From IMG/VR virus record IMGVR_UViG_3300010403_000021, positions 64,001-128,000 of that record: a stretch of 64,000 bases of DNA; one strand, written 5' to 3'. The stretch's first letter is position 1. Each line of letters starts with the position of its first letter. A program made the position numbers and the translations under genes. The notes under the pieces are model-generated. The model was not told the DNA's origin and made no database searches. It saw only the letters and a program-made list of their open reading frames with translations. Positions 12,369-20,375 of the stretch are shown in pieces. The stretch comes from a virus.

Positions 12369-14351
12369 ATGGCTAAGATTGACAAAGATGGTTATATCGA
12401 TAATGGATACCAACAATTCATCGCGACATCAAAATATGCTAGATGGAATGATGAACTTGGGAGAAGAGAAACTTGGCTGGAAACAGTCGACAGATACATG
12501 AATTTTATGCGTGAACATTTGCGCACTAATAACGACTATGAATTGACTGAAGCAGAATACAGTGAAATGCGCTCGGCTATCGCTACAATGGAAGTTCTTC
12601 CAAGTATGCGTGCGCTTATGACCGCCGGTCCGGCACTAAAAAAGAATCATATCGCTGCCTATAACTGTTCATACATCCCCGTTGATTCACCAAGAGCATT
12701 TGATGAAATACTTTATGTCTTGATGCATGGAACCGGGGTAGGATTCAGTGTTGAGTCAAAATATGTAGAAAAGCTTCCTGTTATTGCTGATGAATTTGAA
12801 AAAACTTCAACATTAATCGTTGTAGAAGATTCAAAAGAAGGTTGGCAGAAAGCGTTCAAGGAATTAATTGCTATGCTTTACGCAGGTAATATTGCAAAAT
12901 GGGATGTTTCAAAAGTACGTGAAAAAGGTGCTAGATTAAAGACTTTTGGTGGTCGTGCCAGTGGACCAGATCCCTTGGTTAATCTATTCGAATTTACCAC
13001 ACGTCTTTTTACAAAAGCAGCCGGTAGAAGAATTACAACAATGGAAGCTCATGATCTTGTTTGTAAAGTAGCTGAAATAGTAGTAGTCGGCGGTGTAAGA
13101 CGTTCAGCCTTGATCTCTCTATCAGATCTTAGAGATCCAGAAATAGCAAAATCAAAGGTAGGAGAATGGTGGACAAGCAATAATCAACGTGCTCTTGCCA
13201 ACAATTCAGCAGTTTATGAAAAGAAGCCAAGTCTTGGTGTATTTCTAGAAGAATGGACTAATCTATATGATTCAAAATCAGGAGAACGAGGAATTTTCAA
13301 TAGAGAAGCAGCAGCCAAAGCAGCCGGTAGATCTGGTAGACGTCAAATTGACGGAATTGAATTTGGAACAAACCCTTGTTCAGAAATTAATCTCAGACCA
13401 TATCAATTCTGTAATTTATCCACCATTCCAGTATCAGGACAAGACGACAACATCGATTTGGAAAGAAAAGTCCGACTTGCAGCTATATTGGGAACTTGGC
13501 AGTCTACTCTTACCAACTTCAAAGGCCTTAGAGCAATCTGGAGAAAGAATACTGAAGAGGAACGTCTGTTAGGTGTTTCAATGACTGGTATATTTGGTAA
13601 CACATTGCTTAATGGAAAAGATGCCGGTCTTTCAGAAAGACTTGAAAACTTTAAAGCTACAGCAGTTGCAACAAACAAAGAGTGGGCAACCAAACTTGGT
13701 ATTGCTCAATCAACAGCCGTTACCTGTGTAAAGCCGGAAGGTAATTCAAGTCAGCTTACAAATACATCATCTGGTATTCATCCTTGGTATTCAGAATATT
13801 ACATTCGTACTGTAAGATCTGATAAGAAAGATCCATTGGGTCAGTTCTTGCGTGATTCTGGGGTACCCTGCGAAGACGATGCAATGAATCCTCAAGTTGG
13901 AGATGTATTCTCATTCCCTATCAAAGCTCCAGAAGGTGCCTTGACTAGAGAACATCTAACTGCTATCGAACATCTTGAATTGTGGCTGACATATCAACGC
14001 TCATGGTGTGAACATAAGCCTTCAGTTACTATCAACGTCAAGGAAGATGAATGGTTGGATGTAGCAGCATGGGTTTACAGAAACTTCGATGAAGTAACTG
14101 GTGTTAGCTTCTTACCTTATTCAGATCACACGTATCAACAAGCACCATATCAGCCAGTTAATAAGGAAGAATATGAAAAAGCATTAAGTACAATGCCAGA
14201 GAAGCTTGAATGGTCTTTGCTTTCTCATTATGAACAAACTGATGCGGCTGTTACAGGAACAAAAGATCTAGCTTGTAGTTCCAATAATGGAATGGGCTGT
14301 GAAGTTGTCGATTTGGTTTCAGAGCCAATTGATATAAAACCGATTAGATGA
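12369..14351 (+). CDS. nrdJ: Class II (adenosylcobalamin) ribonucleoside triphosphate reductase
   Basis: A 660-residue monomeric RTPR-type reductase making dNTPs without oxygen or a second subunit. Visible features: AYNCSY with Cys100, GTGVGFSVE near 123, NPCSEI with the thiyl-radical Cys337 and Glu339, and FCNLST with Cys348. The 11-residue gap between Cys337 and Cys348 equals that of the Lactobacillus enzyme, so Cys100/Cys348 should be the redox pair. CVKPEGNSSQL and SGIHPWY give the phosphate-binding barrel region. The C terminus carries CSSNNGMGC, likely the re-reducing Cys pair. It is shorter than the bacterial enzyme (about 740). AGGAG precedes the ATG. Confidence 0.92.
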   Translation: MAKIDKDGYIDNGYQQFIATSKYARWNDELGRRETWLETVDRYMNFMREHLRTNNDYELTEAEYSEMRSAIATMEVLPSMRALMTAGPALKKNHIAAYNCSYIPVDSPRAFDEILYVLMHGTGVGFSVESKYVEKLPVIADEFEKTSTLIVVEDSKEGWQKAFKELIAMLYAGNIAKWDVSKVREKGARLKTFGGRASGPDPLVNLFEFTTRLFTKAAGRRITTMEAHDLVCKVAEIVVVGGVRRSALISLSDLRDPEIAKSKVGEWWTSNNQRALANNSAVYEKKPSLGVFLEEWTNLYDSKSGERGIFNREAAAKAAGRSGRRQIDGIEFGTNPCSEINLRPYQFCNLSTIPVSGQDDNIDLERKVRLAAILGTWQSTLTNFKGLRAIWRKNTEEERLLGVSMTGIFGNTLLNGKDAGLSERLENFKATAVATNKEWATKLGIAQSTAVTCVKPEGNSSQLTNTSSGIHPWYSEYYIRTVRSDKKDPLGQFLRDSGVPCEDDAMNPQVGDVFSFPIKAPEGALTREHLTAIEHLELWLTYQRSWCEHKPSVTINVKEDEWLDVAAWVYRNFDEVTGVSFLPYSDHTYQQAPYQPVNKEEYEKALSTMPEKLEWSLLSHYEQTDAAVTGTKDLACSSNNGMGCEVVDLVSEPIDIKPIR

Positions 14352-14357
14352 TATAAT
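14329..14357 (+). promoter_or_regulatory. Strong promoter at the nrdJ 3' end
   Basis: TTGATA (14329-14334), 17 nt, then TATAAT (14352-14357) preceded by TGA: a near-consensus extended promoter. It straddles the nrdJ stop codon (14349-14351), and only a 94-nt non-coding segment ending in a terminator follows. Confidence 0.7.
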
Positions 14358-14363
14358 CTAATC

Positions 14364-14457
14364 ACCGGCCCCTTGTGACGGGAGAAATAACCTTCGTGTA
14401 TATTTCGCTACTTTAGGACGAAAGCCAGACTGAAATATGTCTGGCTTTCGGTATTTT
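14364..14457 (+). ncRNA. Candidate small non-coding RNA, about 94 nt
   Basis: The segment between a strong promoter (start near 14364) and a strong terminator (ending near 14457) holds no real gene; the only reading frame is a 13-codon GTG frame without a ribosome site. The 5' part can form a small CCC/GGG hairpin (ACCGGCCCCTTGTGACGGGA), the middle is unpaired, and the 3' end is the terminator hairpin. I know no RNA family that fits. It might act on nrdJ, endolysin or host messages. Confidence 0.55.
14419..14457 (+). terminator. Intrinsic terminator before the endolysin gene
   Basis: A perfect 12-bp stem (CGAAAGCCAGAC / GTCTGGCTTTCG) with an 8-nt loop, followed by GTATTTT. It ends nrdJ read-through and the candidate small RNA. 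Confidence 0.88.
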
Positions 14458-14488
14458 CAAGTGCTTTATAAAAATACACAGAATTTGT

Positions 14489-14525
14489 TTGCAATATACC
14501 CCTATCTATGTCATAATCGATAGGG
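14489..14525 (+). promoter_or_regulatory. Endolysin promoter with inverted repeat over the ribosome site
   Basis: TTGCAA (14489-14494), 17 nt, CATAAT (14512-14517) preceded by TGT. A 7-bp inverted repeat, CCCTATC (14500-14506) / GATAGGG (14519-14525), flanks the -10 box. Its right arm joins the ribosome site GGGAGG (14523-14528). A transcript begun here lacks the left arm, whereas a read-through transcript could fold over the ribosome site. Confidence 0.6.
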
Positions 14526-14533
14526 AGGCAAAA

Positions 14534-15520
14534 ATGGGAATCAGAGGAATTGACATTTCCAATCATCAGGCAACAATGGACGTCGAGCGTGTCGTTAGAG
14601 AAAACGATATTGACTTCGTCATTGTTCAGGCTAATGATGGAACGTTTAAAAATGTCTATTTTCAGAGTCAAATAAACGCGGCTAGAAGAGCAGGTGCTCT
14701 TGTCGCGGCTTATATGTATCAAAGACCAAATTGGCAACAGACCGTAGACAACTTCAAATCAATAGTAACCAAGGATATACCGGCTATTGTTGACGTTGAA
14801 GATGGTAGCGGTGATGCTGATATAACTTATAAGATTCATGAGGATCTTTGGAATAGTGGATATCGAACACCTACACTTTATCTACCCAAGTGGTATTGGG
14901 ATAGAATAGGCCAGCCAGGGCTACTTGGTTTGCCATCAATATGGAAGTCATGGTATCCAAATAATACTCCAGATACTTACGATAATCATTTGGCAAAAGT
15001 GCCATCTAGCGTATGGACTGGACACGGTGGGCTACCAGTAAATATTTTACAATTTTCCGGTACAGGAAGATTGAAAGGTTACGACGGGAATGTAGACTTG
15101 AATTACTTCCCAGGAACAAAAGAACAGCTAGCTAATATATTTGGACAGGAGGAAGACGAAGATATGGCAACAGCAGAAGAAATTGCAAAGGCAGTATGGG
15201 ATTATCAATTGGCATCATTGGTTGGTGAACCTGATGAAAAGGGTGAGTTCGGTAGTTGGACTACAACAGCAGGAAATGCTCTTTCATCATCATGGGCACA
15301 GATTTTTAATGCTACTGGTGTTTATGGTCCAAGCTTGGCGGCAGGTCTAGGTAAGGTAATCAATACACTTGAAGATCTAGCAGGAGCCGTTCCTGGTGGT
15401 GGAACTGTTCCAACCAAGGAAGAAATTCTAGCAGTAATAGAAAAAGCTATTAAGGATAAGGTTCGTGTAGTTGGATCGCTTCAGGTTGATGCAAGACCTG
15501 ATGGTTCACAAGGACAATAA
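14534..15520 (+). CDS. Endolysin, GH25 muramidase with C-terminal domain
   Basis: A 328-residue lysin. Start at 14534 because GGGAGG lies 5 nt upstream; a frame from 14489 would overlap the promoter. Residues 1-205 are a glycoside hydrolase 25 domain: GIRGIDISNHQ with the first catalytic-site Asp, FVIVQANDG, AGALVAAYMYQRP, AIVDVEDG with the Asp-x-Glu pair, and LQFSGTGRLKGYDGNVDLNYF. GH25 enzymes cut the MurNAc-GlcNAc bond of peptidoglycan. An acidic linker (GQEEDED) leads to a roughly 118-residue C-terminal domain, likely for cell-wall binding, which may also be made on its own from an in-frame ATG at 15164. Confidence 0.88.
   Translation: MGIRGIDISNHQATMDVERVVRENDIDFVIVQANDGTFKNVYFQSQINAARRAGALVAAYMYQRPNWQQTVDNFKSIVTKDIPAIVDVEDGSGDADITYKIHEDLWNSGYRTPTLYLPKWYWDRIGQPGLLGLPSIWKSWYPNNTPDTYDNHLAKVPSSVWTGHGGLPVNILQFSGTGRLKGYDGNVDLNYFPGTKEQLANIFGQEEDEDMATAEEIAKAVWDYQLASLVGEPDEKGEFGSWTTTAGNALSSSWAQIFNATGVYGPSLAAGLGKVINTLEDLAGAVPGGGTVPTKEEILAVIEKAIKDKVRVVGSLQVDARPDGSQGQ
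15164..15520 (+). CDS. Possible separate endolysin C-terminal (wall-binding) product
   Basis: Inside the lysin frame, AGGAGG (15147-15152) precedes an in-frame ATG at 15164 (codon 211). It would give a 118-residue protein starting MATAEEIAKAVWDYQL, exactly at the linker/C-terminal-domain boundary. Several Gram-positive phage lysins are known to make such internal products that join the full-length enzyme. Spacing of 11 nt is longer than ideal, so this is a proposal. Confidence 0.4.
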   Translation: MATAEEIAKAVWDYQLASLVGEPDEKGEFGSWTTTAGNALSSSWAQIFNATGVYGPSLAAGLGKVINTLEDLAGAVPGGGTVPTKEEILAVIEKAIKDKVRVVGSLQVDARPDGSQGQ

Positions 15521-15524
15521 AGCT

Positions 15525-15553
15525 AAGGCCGGTCAATGACCGGCCTTTTGCTT
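15525..15553 (+). terminator. Intrinsic terminator after the endolysin
   Basis: A 9-bp stem (AAGGCCGGT / ACCGGCCTT) with a 5-nt loop, then TTGCTTTTT. Confidence 0.88.
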
Positions 15554-15571
15554 TTTCAATACAATTTAAGG

Positions 15572-15577
15572 TATAAT
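15572..15577 (+). promoter_or_regulatory. -10 box for the PAS gene (near-leaderless)
   Basis: TATAAT ends 9 nt before the ATG at 15587. No ribosome site fits in between, so the message probably begins within a few bases of the start codon. The -35 is not clear and would overlap the terminator tail. Confidence 0.45.
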
Positions 15578-15586
15578 CATATTATA

Positions 15587-15997
15587 ATGAATATTGAAGA
15601 CAGAGTTAATAAAATGTCTATGGATTTAGACAAAATTGTAGAAAAAGCATCAATATGGCAGAGTCTATTTGACGAATGTCCATTTGCTGTGGCTGTTTTC
15701 AATAATGAAATGAAATTTTTCATGGTCAATGATGCTTTTCAGCAATTAACAGGATTTGATGATCAAGATATCATAGGCCAAAGAGTCCAGGCTATTCTGC
15801 CAGATAGATTTAAAAGGATGCATAAGAGATATGAAAAAGACTATGCTATAAAACCAGAGAAGAAAGTCAATAGACATGGTATTGAGCCATACGTCTTGAC
15901 TAAAGACAAAGAAGAGATACTGGTCGATATAGATCTTTCTTATATTTTATATAACTCAAAAATCTACTATGTATCGTTCATTAGAAGAATTGTCTAA
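15587..15997 (+). CDS. Stand-alone PAS-domain protein
   Basis: A 136-residue protein. Residues about 20-60 read SIWQSLFDECPFAVAVFNNEMKFFMVNDAF in two pieces typical of a PAS N-cap and first strands, followed by QQLTGFDDQDIIGQRVQAILP, the classic PAS loop (x-G-x-x-x-x-D-I-x-G). HRYG-type residues and closing strands (ILVDIDLSYILYN, IYYVSFIRR) complete one PAS fold. No kinase, cyclase or DNA-binding domain is attached. PAS domains sense ligands, redox or light, or mediate dimers. A lone copy between endolysin and head genes is unusual. Confidence 0.75.
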   Translation: MNIEDRVNKMSMDLDKIVEKASIWQSLFDECPFAVAVFNNEMKFFMVNDAFQQLTGFDDQDIIGQRVQAILPDRFKRMHKRYEKDYAIKPEKKVNRHGIEPYVLTKDKEEILVDIDLSYILYNSKIYYVSFIRRIV

Positions 15998-16001
15998 TTG
16001 G

Positions 16002-16010
16002 TGATATAAT
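16002..16010 (+). promoter_or_regulatory. Extended -10 for a leaderless gene at 16017
   Basis: TGATATAAT (16002-16010) ends exactly 6 nt before the ATG at 16017, so the predicted first base is the A of the ATG. The -35 (TTAGAA, 15981-15986, spacing 18) is weak. Confidence 0.55.
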
Positions 16011-16016
16011 CAGGCT

Positions 16017-16454
16017 ATGTCCAGTTCATACACAATACAATTGCCCGCAGGCACTAATATAACCAAGTTGATAAATGTACCAACTGGTGGTGCGTGGCTG
16101 GGCGGAATCAATATTTCAATTGCTACTCATACTACAGATGCAACAGTACATGAGTGGATTTTTATCAATGAAGTTATGCCAACGCAGCCGACCAAAATAG
16201 GTTATAGGCACGTTGATGTTCTAGGAGTATCGGCCGGTGGATTTGATAACTGGACTCTTAAGAAAGAAACAAGACCATATAAGGTTCTATTTATTGGTGA
16301 GAGTCTAATGAAGCTCAGATATACATCAACATATGAGATCAGTGTCAACGTAGAGACAAGTAATACTCAATGGAAGTCAAACAAATATCCAACAATACAA
16401 GGCAATTTACCACATGCGCTAGATGGTCGTATTGTATGGGTTAATAAGACGTGA
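16017..16454 (+). CDS. Putative virion protein with a tail-like beta module
   Basis: A 145-residue beta-rich protein. It shares a module with residues about 916-1020 of the minor tail protein at 34572-38375: IQLPAGTNITKLINVPTGG against INLPPGTDVSTIVNFGSDG, each followed by AWxG, and later KLRYTSTYEISVNVE against KIRYTSSEDLSLCFEY. This suggests a duplicated surface or adhesion domain. Its place between lysin and portal is odd for a tail protein. Head decoration or fibre is likely. It is translated from a leaderless message. Confidence 0.55.
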   Translation: MSSSYTIQLPAGTNITKLINVPTGGAWLGGINISIATHTTDATVHEWIFINEVMPTQPTKIGYRHVDVLGVSAGGFDNWTLKKETRPYKVLFIGESLMKLRYTSTYEISVNVETSNTQWKSNKYPTIQGNLPHALDGRIVWVNKT

Positions 16455-16458
16455 TGAT

Positions 16459-18021
16459 ATGAGCAATTATGATCAGACTGCCATAGCCTCAGATCCAGAG
16501 TTTTATCTTTCATCAGCATCTATGTCTGATCAATCAGGCAAATCACTTTATGTGCTGGATAATGATGCACTTAATACAGGTCAGCCAATTATCGCCGGGA
16601 ATCAATCAAGTTTTGTTGTTGATTCCACTCATACAATTAATCTGGATCTGAACTGTATTTTTTTTAGAAGTAATTGTCATATGGAGTTAGTAGGATACTT
16701 TACACAGCCAACAGAGAATATCTGTATTTTTGGTGATGATGATACACAGAATGGTATATTCATCGATCAGTCAGGCATCGAATTGAGGTTCGTGGACAGC
16801 AATCTAAGTAGTAAGTACACAAGAGTCGAGATTGCTGAATGGCCACTCAAAGCGCATATTACCTTGACTTTCGATGTAGAATCAGCAACTTTGGATGTCA
16901 ATGATGTTCAGTCACAAATAAGTTATTCACCTACAGATCCAGGCAATATCGCTGATGTTACATTCAAGTCAACCGGACAATATTTTTACTTATTGGATGG
17001 TTTTGGTGTCTATTCAAACAGATTCCTTAACAAATCAAATATGATCGATGCTAAGGATTTCGATTATTTTAATTTTACATCAAGTAAATATGAGGCAGTA
17101 GGTTCTGTTTTCTCTGGGTACAGATTAGGAGAATCCAAGATAATTAATAAGTCAGATTTCATGCTACATCCAGACGGATACTACATGGTCTCTTATATCA
17201 TGACTCCACAGATTGATGATAGTTATGACTATATTACTTTTGAATGTAATGATCCAGATGTAATAGTTACATATAAAGTAAATGCTTTAAGTGAGACAAG
17301 TTTTACCACAATGGAAGAGTTCTTCCCTGTAGCCAGAGTATTTAGTATAAGCTTTAAAGTATCGCTGGATGATATCAATAAATCATTTTGGCTAAGAGTA
17401 AAAGCTTATTACGAAGGAAGCATTACGACTCAAACTCCAGGTAAACTTATATTGGACGGCGCAGCTTTCTATTCAGACTCAAACGATATTAAAATAGTAG
17501 ATTGTCCACCAGGACATTATCTAGGTGGCTCAAATTACGATGGTACATGGTATGACACGCCTCCTAATAGTGTTGAAATAGCTTTTATGGCATTGGATTT
17601 GACCAACGAGACTTTTGTTTTCTCCAGTACAGATGGAGAAGCTAGTTTTGGCGCGGGTGGATCGATTATCGGTTATACAGCTTATCTTAATGGTGTTGCT
17701 GTAGCTAATCTAAATAATGTAAGAGTGAATCAATGGAATCACCTTGTATTAACAAAGGTAAGTGTTTCAGACACACAATTCATTCTAAATGATAGTCAAG
17801 CCGGTGGAGAACAATCCAATATAAGATATCTTTTTATTAATGCATATCCATCAGTTCTTACTGCTGGAACTATTCAACAATTATATAGAATAGTAACATC
17901 ATCACATAAGTTACGTATTGTAGAAACATTGTCACCAATTGTAGAAGGCGAAGCAGAATATGATTCTCCATTCTTATTATATTCTTATGCATGGTCTATT
18001 ATTGGTAGTAATGTTGGTTAA
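16459..18021 (+). CDS. Large beta-rich structural protein with LamG-like folds
   Basis: A 520-residue protein; the ATG at 16459 avoids the 32-nt overlap implied by an earlier start, although no strong ribosome site is seen. Two regions resemble concanavalin/LamG sandwiches: ITLTFDVESATLDVNDVQSQ (about residue 130) with flanking strands, and GYTAYLNGVAVANLNNVRVN followed by QWNHLVLTKVS (about residue 420), the usual LamG strand pair with W-x-H/N. Few Cys, no membrane segment. Probably a virion-surface protein that binds host glycans. Confidence 0.6.
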   Translation: MSNYDQTAIASDPEFYLSSASMSDQSGKSLYVLDNDALNTGQPIIAGNQSSFVVDSTHTINLDLNCIFFRSNCHMELVGYFTQPTENICIFGDDDTQNGIFIDQSGIELRFVDSNLSSKYTRVEIAEWPLKAHITLTFDVESATLDVNDVQSQISYSPTDPGNIADVTFKSTGQYFYLLDGFGVYSNRFLNKSNMIDAKDFDYFNFTSSKYEAVGSVFSGYRLGESKIINKSDFMLHPDGYYMVSYIMTPQIDDSYDYITFECNDPDVIVTYKVNALSETSFTTMEEFFPVARVFSISFKVSLDDINKSFWLRVKAYYEGSITTQTPGKLILDGAAFYSDSNDIKIVDCPPGHYLGGSNYDGTWYDTPPNSVEIAFMALDLTNETFVFSSTDGEASFGAGGSIIGYTAYLNGVAVANLNNVRVNQWNHLVLTKVSVSDTQFILNDSQAGGEQSNIRYLFINAYPSVLTAGTIQQLYRIVTSSHKLRIVETLSPIVEGEAEYDSPFLLYSYAWSIIGSNVG

Positions 18022-18035
18022 TATATGGTGACGAT

Positions 18036-18065
18036 TTGCGAGATATTAGCAATTGTTGGTATAAT
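18036..18065 (+). promoter_or_regulatory. Head-operon promoter, leaderless
   Basis: TTGCGA (18036-18041), 18 nt, TATAAT (18060-18065) preceded by TGG. The ATG at 18072 begins 6 nt after the -10 box, so transcription should start at the ATG itself. This also rules out the upstream ATG at about 18036. Confidence 0.65.
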
Positions 18066-18071
18066 CGTGGT

Positions 18072-18401
18072 ATGGAAAATAAGAAAAGCAGAATTTCTGC
18101 GGTATCAGAAACAAATCTAGGTGTTTATGTATGGCAGTTACCAGATGAAACATTTGTAGCTGATGAAAATGCCAATGTTATGAGTATCGCGGCATTTCGT
18201 GGTGATTTAAATGCTATTTCAAAGATTACTGCTGCTGCCAGACATTATGGGTTTCCCGAAGGTACAGCAGTCTTTCTTGAAGGTGTAAGAAAAATAACCG
18301 ATGAAGAATTACAGGAGCAGGTCGCAAGAATGAATGATGGTCTCATTCCTGATCCTTATGATATCGGTGTATATAAGGAAGAGATGAGACGTAAGAGATG
18401 A
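18072..18401 (+). CDS. Conserved phage protein upstream of portal
   Basis: A 109-residue acidic protein starting MENKKSRISAVSETN. The segments GVYVWQLPDETFVADENANVM and MSIAAFRGDLNAISKITAAA occur in proteins found just before the portal gene in many actinophages. Function unknown, possibly head assembly. It overlaps the portal start by 4 nt (ATGA). Confidence 0.6.
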   Translation: MENKKSRISAVSETNLGVYVWQLPDETFVADENANVMSIAAFRGDLNAISKITAAARHYGFPEGTAVFLEGVRKITDEELQEQVARMNDGLIPDPYDIGVYKEEMRRKR

Positions 18402-19972
18402 TTGAATCTACGGACAATGCAGACGATCTAATTCGCGCATATATAGCCAAGTCAGCGAGTGTTAAATTATCAGGAGCTGACGAGGACTTTGACGCATTTA
18501 AAAAGCCGATAAGTCAGATCAGAAAGATGTCTGGACTGGATAAGAATTTTGTCCGTAGAATGGATAGAAAGCTTTCCAAAGCATATGAGAATCAAGCACA
18601 AACTGCTGGTACAAAAGCACTCAATGTTGATGATCTACAAGGCTATAACTATCTTGAATGTATTACTCCAGAATATAATCTGGATTACTTGGCTAAACTA
18701 TATGAAATTTCACCAGCACATCATGCTGCTGTTAATGCCAAGGTAGAAAGTGTGTTCGGTCTTGGTTATGAATGGATAGAATCAAATAAGACAAAGCTTG
18801 CTCGTCAAAAAACTACAACTCCCGCCGGTCTGAAAAAGCTTGAAAAGGCTTTGGAAAATGCAAGAGTCAGTATGGAAGATTGGCTAGAGTCAACAAATAG
18901 AGAAGATATCTTTGACGAGATAATGAAGAAAATAGGTCGTGACTATGAAACGATGGGTAACGCCTATATGGAAATCGGTAGAGATATACAAGGTCGTATA
19001 GCTTATATCGGTCACGTCCCAGCTATTCACGTGCGCGTACGTAGACAACGTGATGGATTTATTCAGGTGTATGGAGCCAATGTTGCTTATTTCAGAAACT
19101 TTGGAGATAAAGGTCCAAATAGAGTAACAGACGATGAAAATCCAAATGAGCTTATCCATTTCAAGAAGTATTCTCCAAACGATAACTATTATGGAATTCC
19201 AGATATCGTAGCCGCAAAGCACGCTTTGGCTGGTAATGAATTTGCTTCAAGATATAACCTTGACTACTTTGAGAACAAGGCTATTCCACGTCATGTTATT
19301 ATTACCAAAGGTGCGTCTCTTACCGCAACAGCAATGGCAACATTGGTTGAATTCTTTGAGACCGGTTTAAGAGGACAGCATCACAGAAGCGTTTATGTTC
19401 CATTGGGCGACATTAATGCTGAAATTGAATTTAAGTCAATCGAGCCAGGTAAACAAGATTCTTCATTTGGTGATTTTAGAAATAGTAATAATGAAGAAAT
19501 CTTTATGGCTCACCGTACACCACCGTCTCGCGCGGGTGTATTCAGTGAGAATGTTGGTTTAGCAGCAGCTAAAGATGCCGATAAGGTATTCAAGGAATCA
19601 TATTCACGTCCAGAGCAGTCAGCCTTTGAAAAAAAGATCAAGAGGGTCTTCAAGGAAATAACAGATATAATTGAACTCAAACTTAATGAACTTTCACTTA
19701 CAGATGCTAACACTCAGAGTCAGATGGATGAAAGAGAAGTTAAGATGGGTATTGTTGTACCTGATGAAGTTAGAGCAAGAAAGGGTATGGCGGCGCGCCC
19801 GGATGGAAAGGGTAGTGAACCAATTACCTTGACTGCTCAACAGCAAGCCGATCAAAAGGCAAATACACTAAAAACACGTGAGCGTGATACTCAAAGAAGT
19901 AATAACGCATCAGATTCAGCAGGCAGTGCTAGCGGTCGTAATGTTAAAGGAACAGGACGTGCTTCCAAGTAA
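18398..19972 (+). CDS. Portal protein
   Basis: A 524-residue portal, the dodecameric ring at the head vertex through which DNA moves. Evidence: length; the core with YGIPDIVAAKHALAGNEFAS (residue about 267) and YFENKAIPRHVIITKGA, typical of PBSX/HK97-like portals; the RTPPSRAGV stretch; and position directly before a protease and capsid gene. The C-terminal 90 residues are Gln/Ser/Gly-rich and disordered. It overlaps both neighbours. The terminase that should act with it is not in the window. Confidence 0.88.
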   Translation: MIESTDNADDLIRAYIAKSASVKLSGADEDFDAFKKPISQIRKMSGLDKNFVRRMDRKLSKAYENQAQTAGTKALNVDDLQGYNYLECITPEYNLDYLAKLYEISPAHHAAVNAKVESVFGLGYEWIESNKTKLARQKTTTPAGLKKLEKALENARVSMEDWLESTNREDIFDEIMKKIGRDYETMGNAYMEIGRDIQGRIAYIGHVPAIHVRVRRQRDGFIQVYGANVAYFRNFGDKGPNRVTDDENPNELIHFKKYSPNDNYYGIPDIVAAKHALAGNEFASRYNLDYFENKAIPRHVIITKGASLTATAMATLVEFFETGLRGQHHRSVYVPLGDINAEIEFKSIEPGKQDSSFGDFRNSNNEEIFMAHRTPPSRAGVFSENVGLAAAKDADKVFKESYSRPEQSAFEKKIKRVFKEITDIIELKLNELSLTDANTQSQMDEREVKMGIVVPDEVRARKGMAARPDGKGSEPITLTAQQQADQKANTLKTRERDTQRSNNASDSAGSASGRNVKGTGRASK

Positions 19973-20358
19973 TGCTTGAAAAAATGGCAGGTAGAATGTT
20001 GAGTCCTATTAATACCGCTGGTATCAGCATTCTTGGCCTGTTCAATTTGTTCATGGGCATTTGGATTATTCTACCGTTCGATTCAATAAGCGGTAGTCTT
20101 CCAGAGATATATTATGGAATTATTCTTATAAGTGCTGGCATTTCTATATTAATAGGTTCAGTAAAAGAACACTATATGACATTAGCTGTGGGAACAAGAC
20201 TAAGTTATTATCTTTGGTTTTTAACCATGCTTATGTCAATTTTAGATAATTGGCATAATTCATATTGGATAGTATGTTTAATGATTGCTTGTTACGGTTT
20301 GTTCGTTGCTGCAAATATAAAGGTGAATCGTAACAATTTGCCTTTTAAAAATCTCTAG
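19972..20358 (+). CDS. Four-span membrane protein
   Basis: A 128-residue hydrophobic protein with membrane segments at about residues 16-38, 45-62, 72-92 and 98-114. A similar gene lies between portal and protease in some actinophages. Possible roles are holin or superinfection exclusion. Its end overlaps the promoter of the protease gene. Confidence 0.6.
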   Translation: MLEKMAGRMLSPINTAGISILGLFNLFMGIWIILPFDSISGSLPEIYYGIILISAGISILIGSVKEHYMTLAVGTRLSYYLWFLTMLMSILDNWHNSYWIVCLMIACYGLFVAANIKVNRNNLPFKNL

Positions 20359-20366
20359 TTTATAAT
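20338..20366 (+). promoter_or_regulatory. Promoter for protease-scaffold gene
   Basis: TTGCCT (20338-20343), 17 nt, TATAAT (20361-20366). The ATG at 20376 follows after 9 nt, leaving no space for a ribosome site, so the message is nearly leaderless. Confidence 0.65.
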
Positions 20367-20375
20367 CAAATTACT

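Noticed and set aside
13267-13693. Reading frames inside nrdJ on both strands
   Set aside because: They are shadows of the strongly recognised reductase frame.
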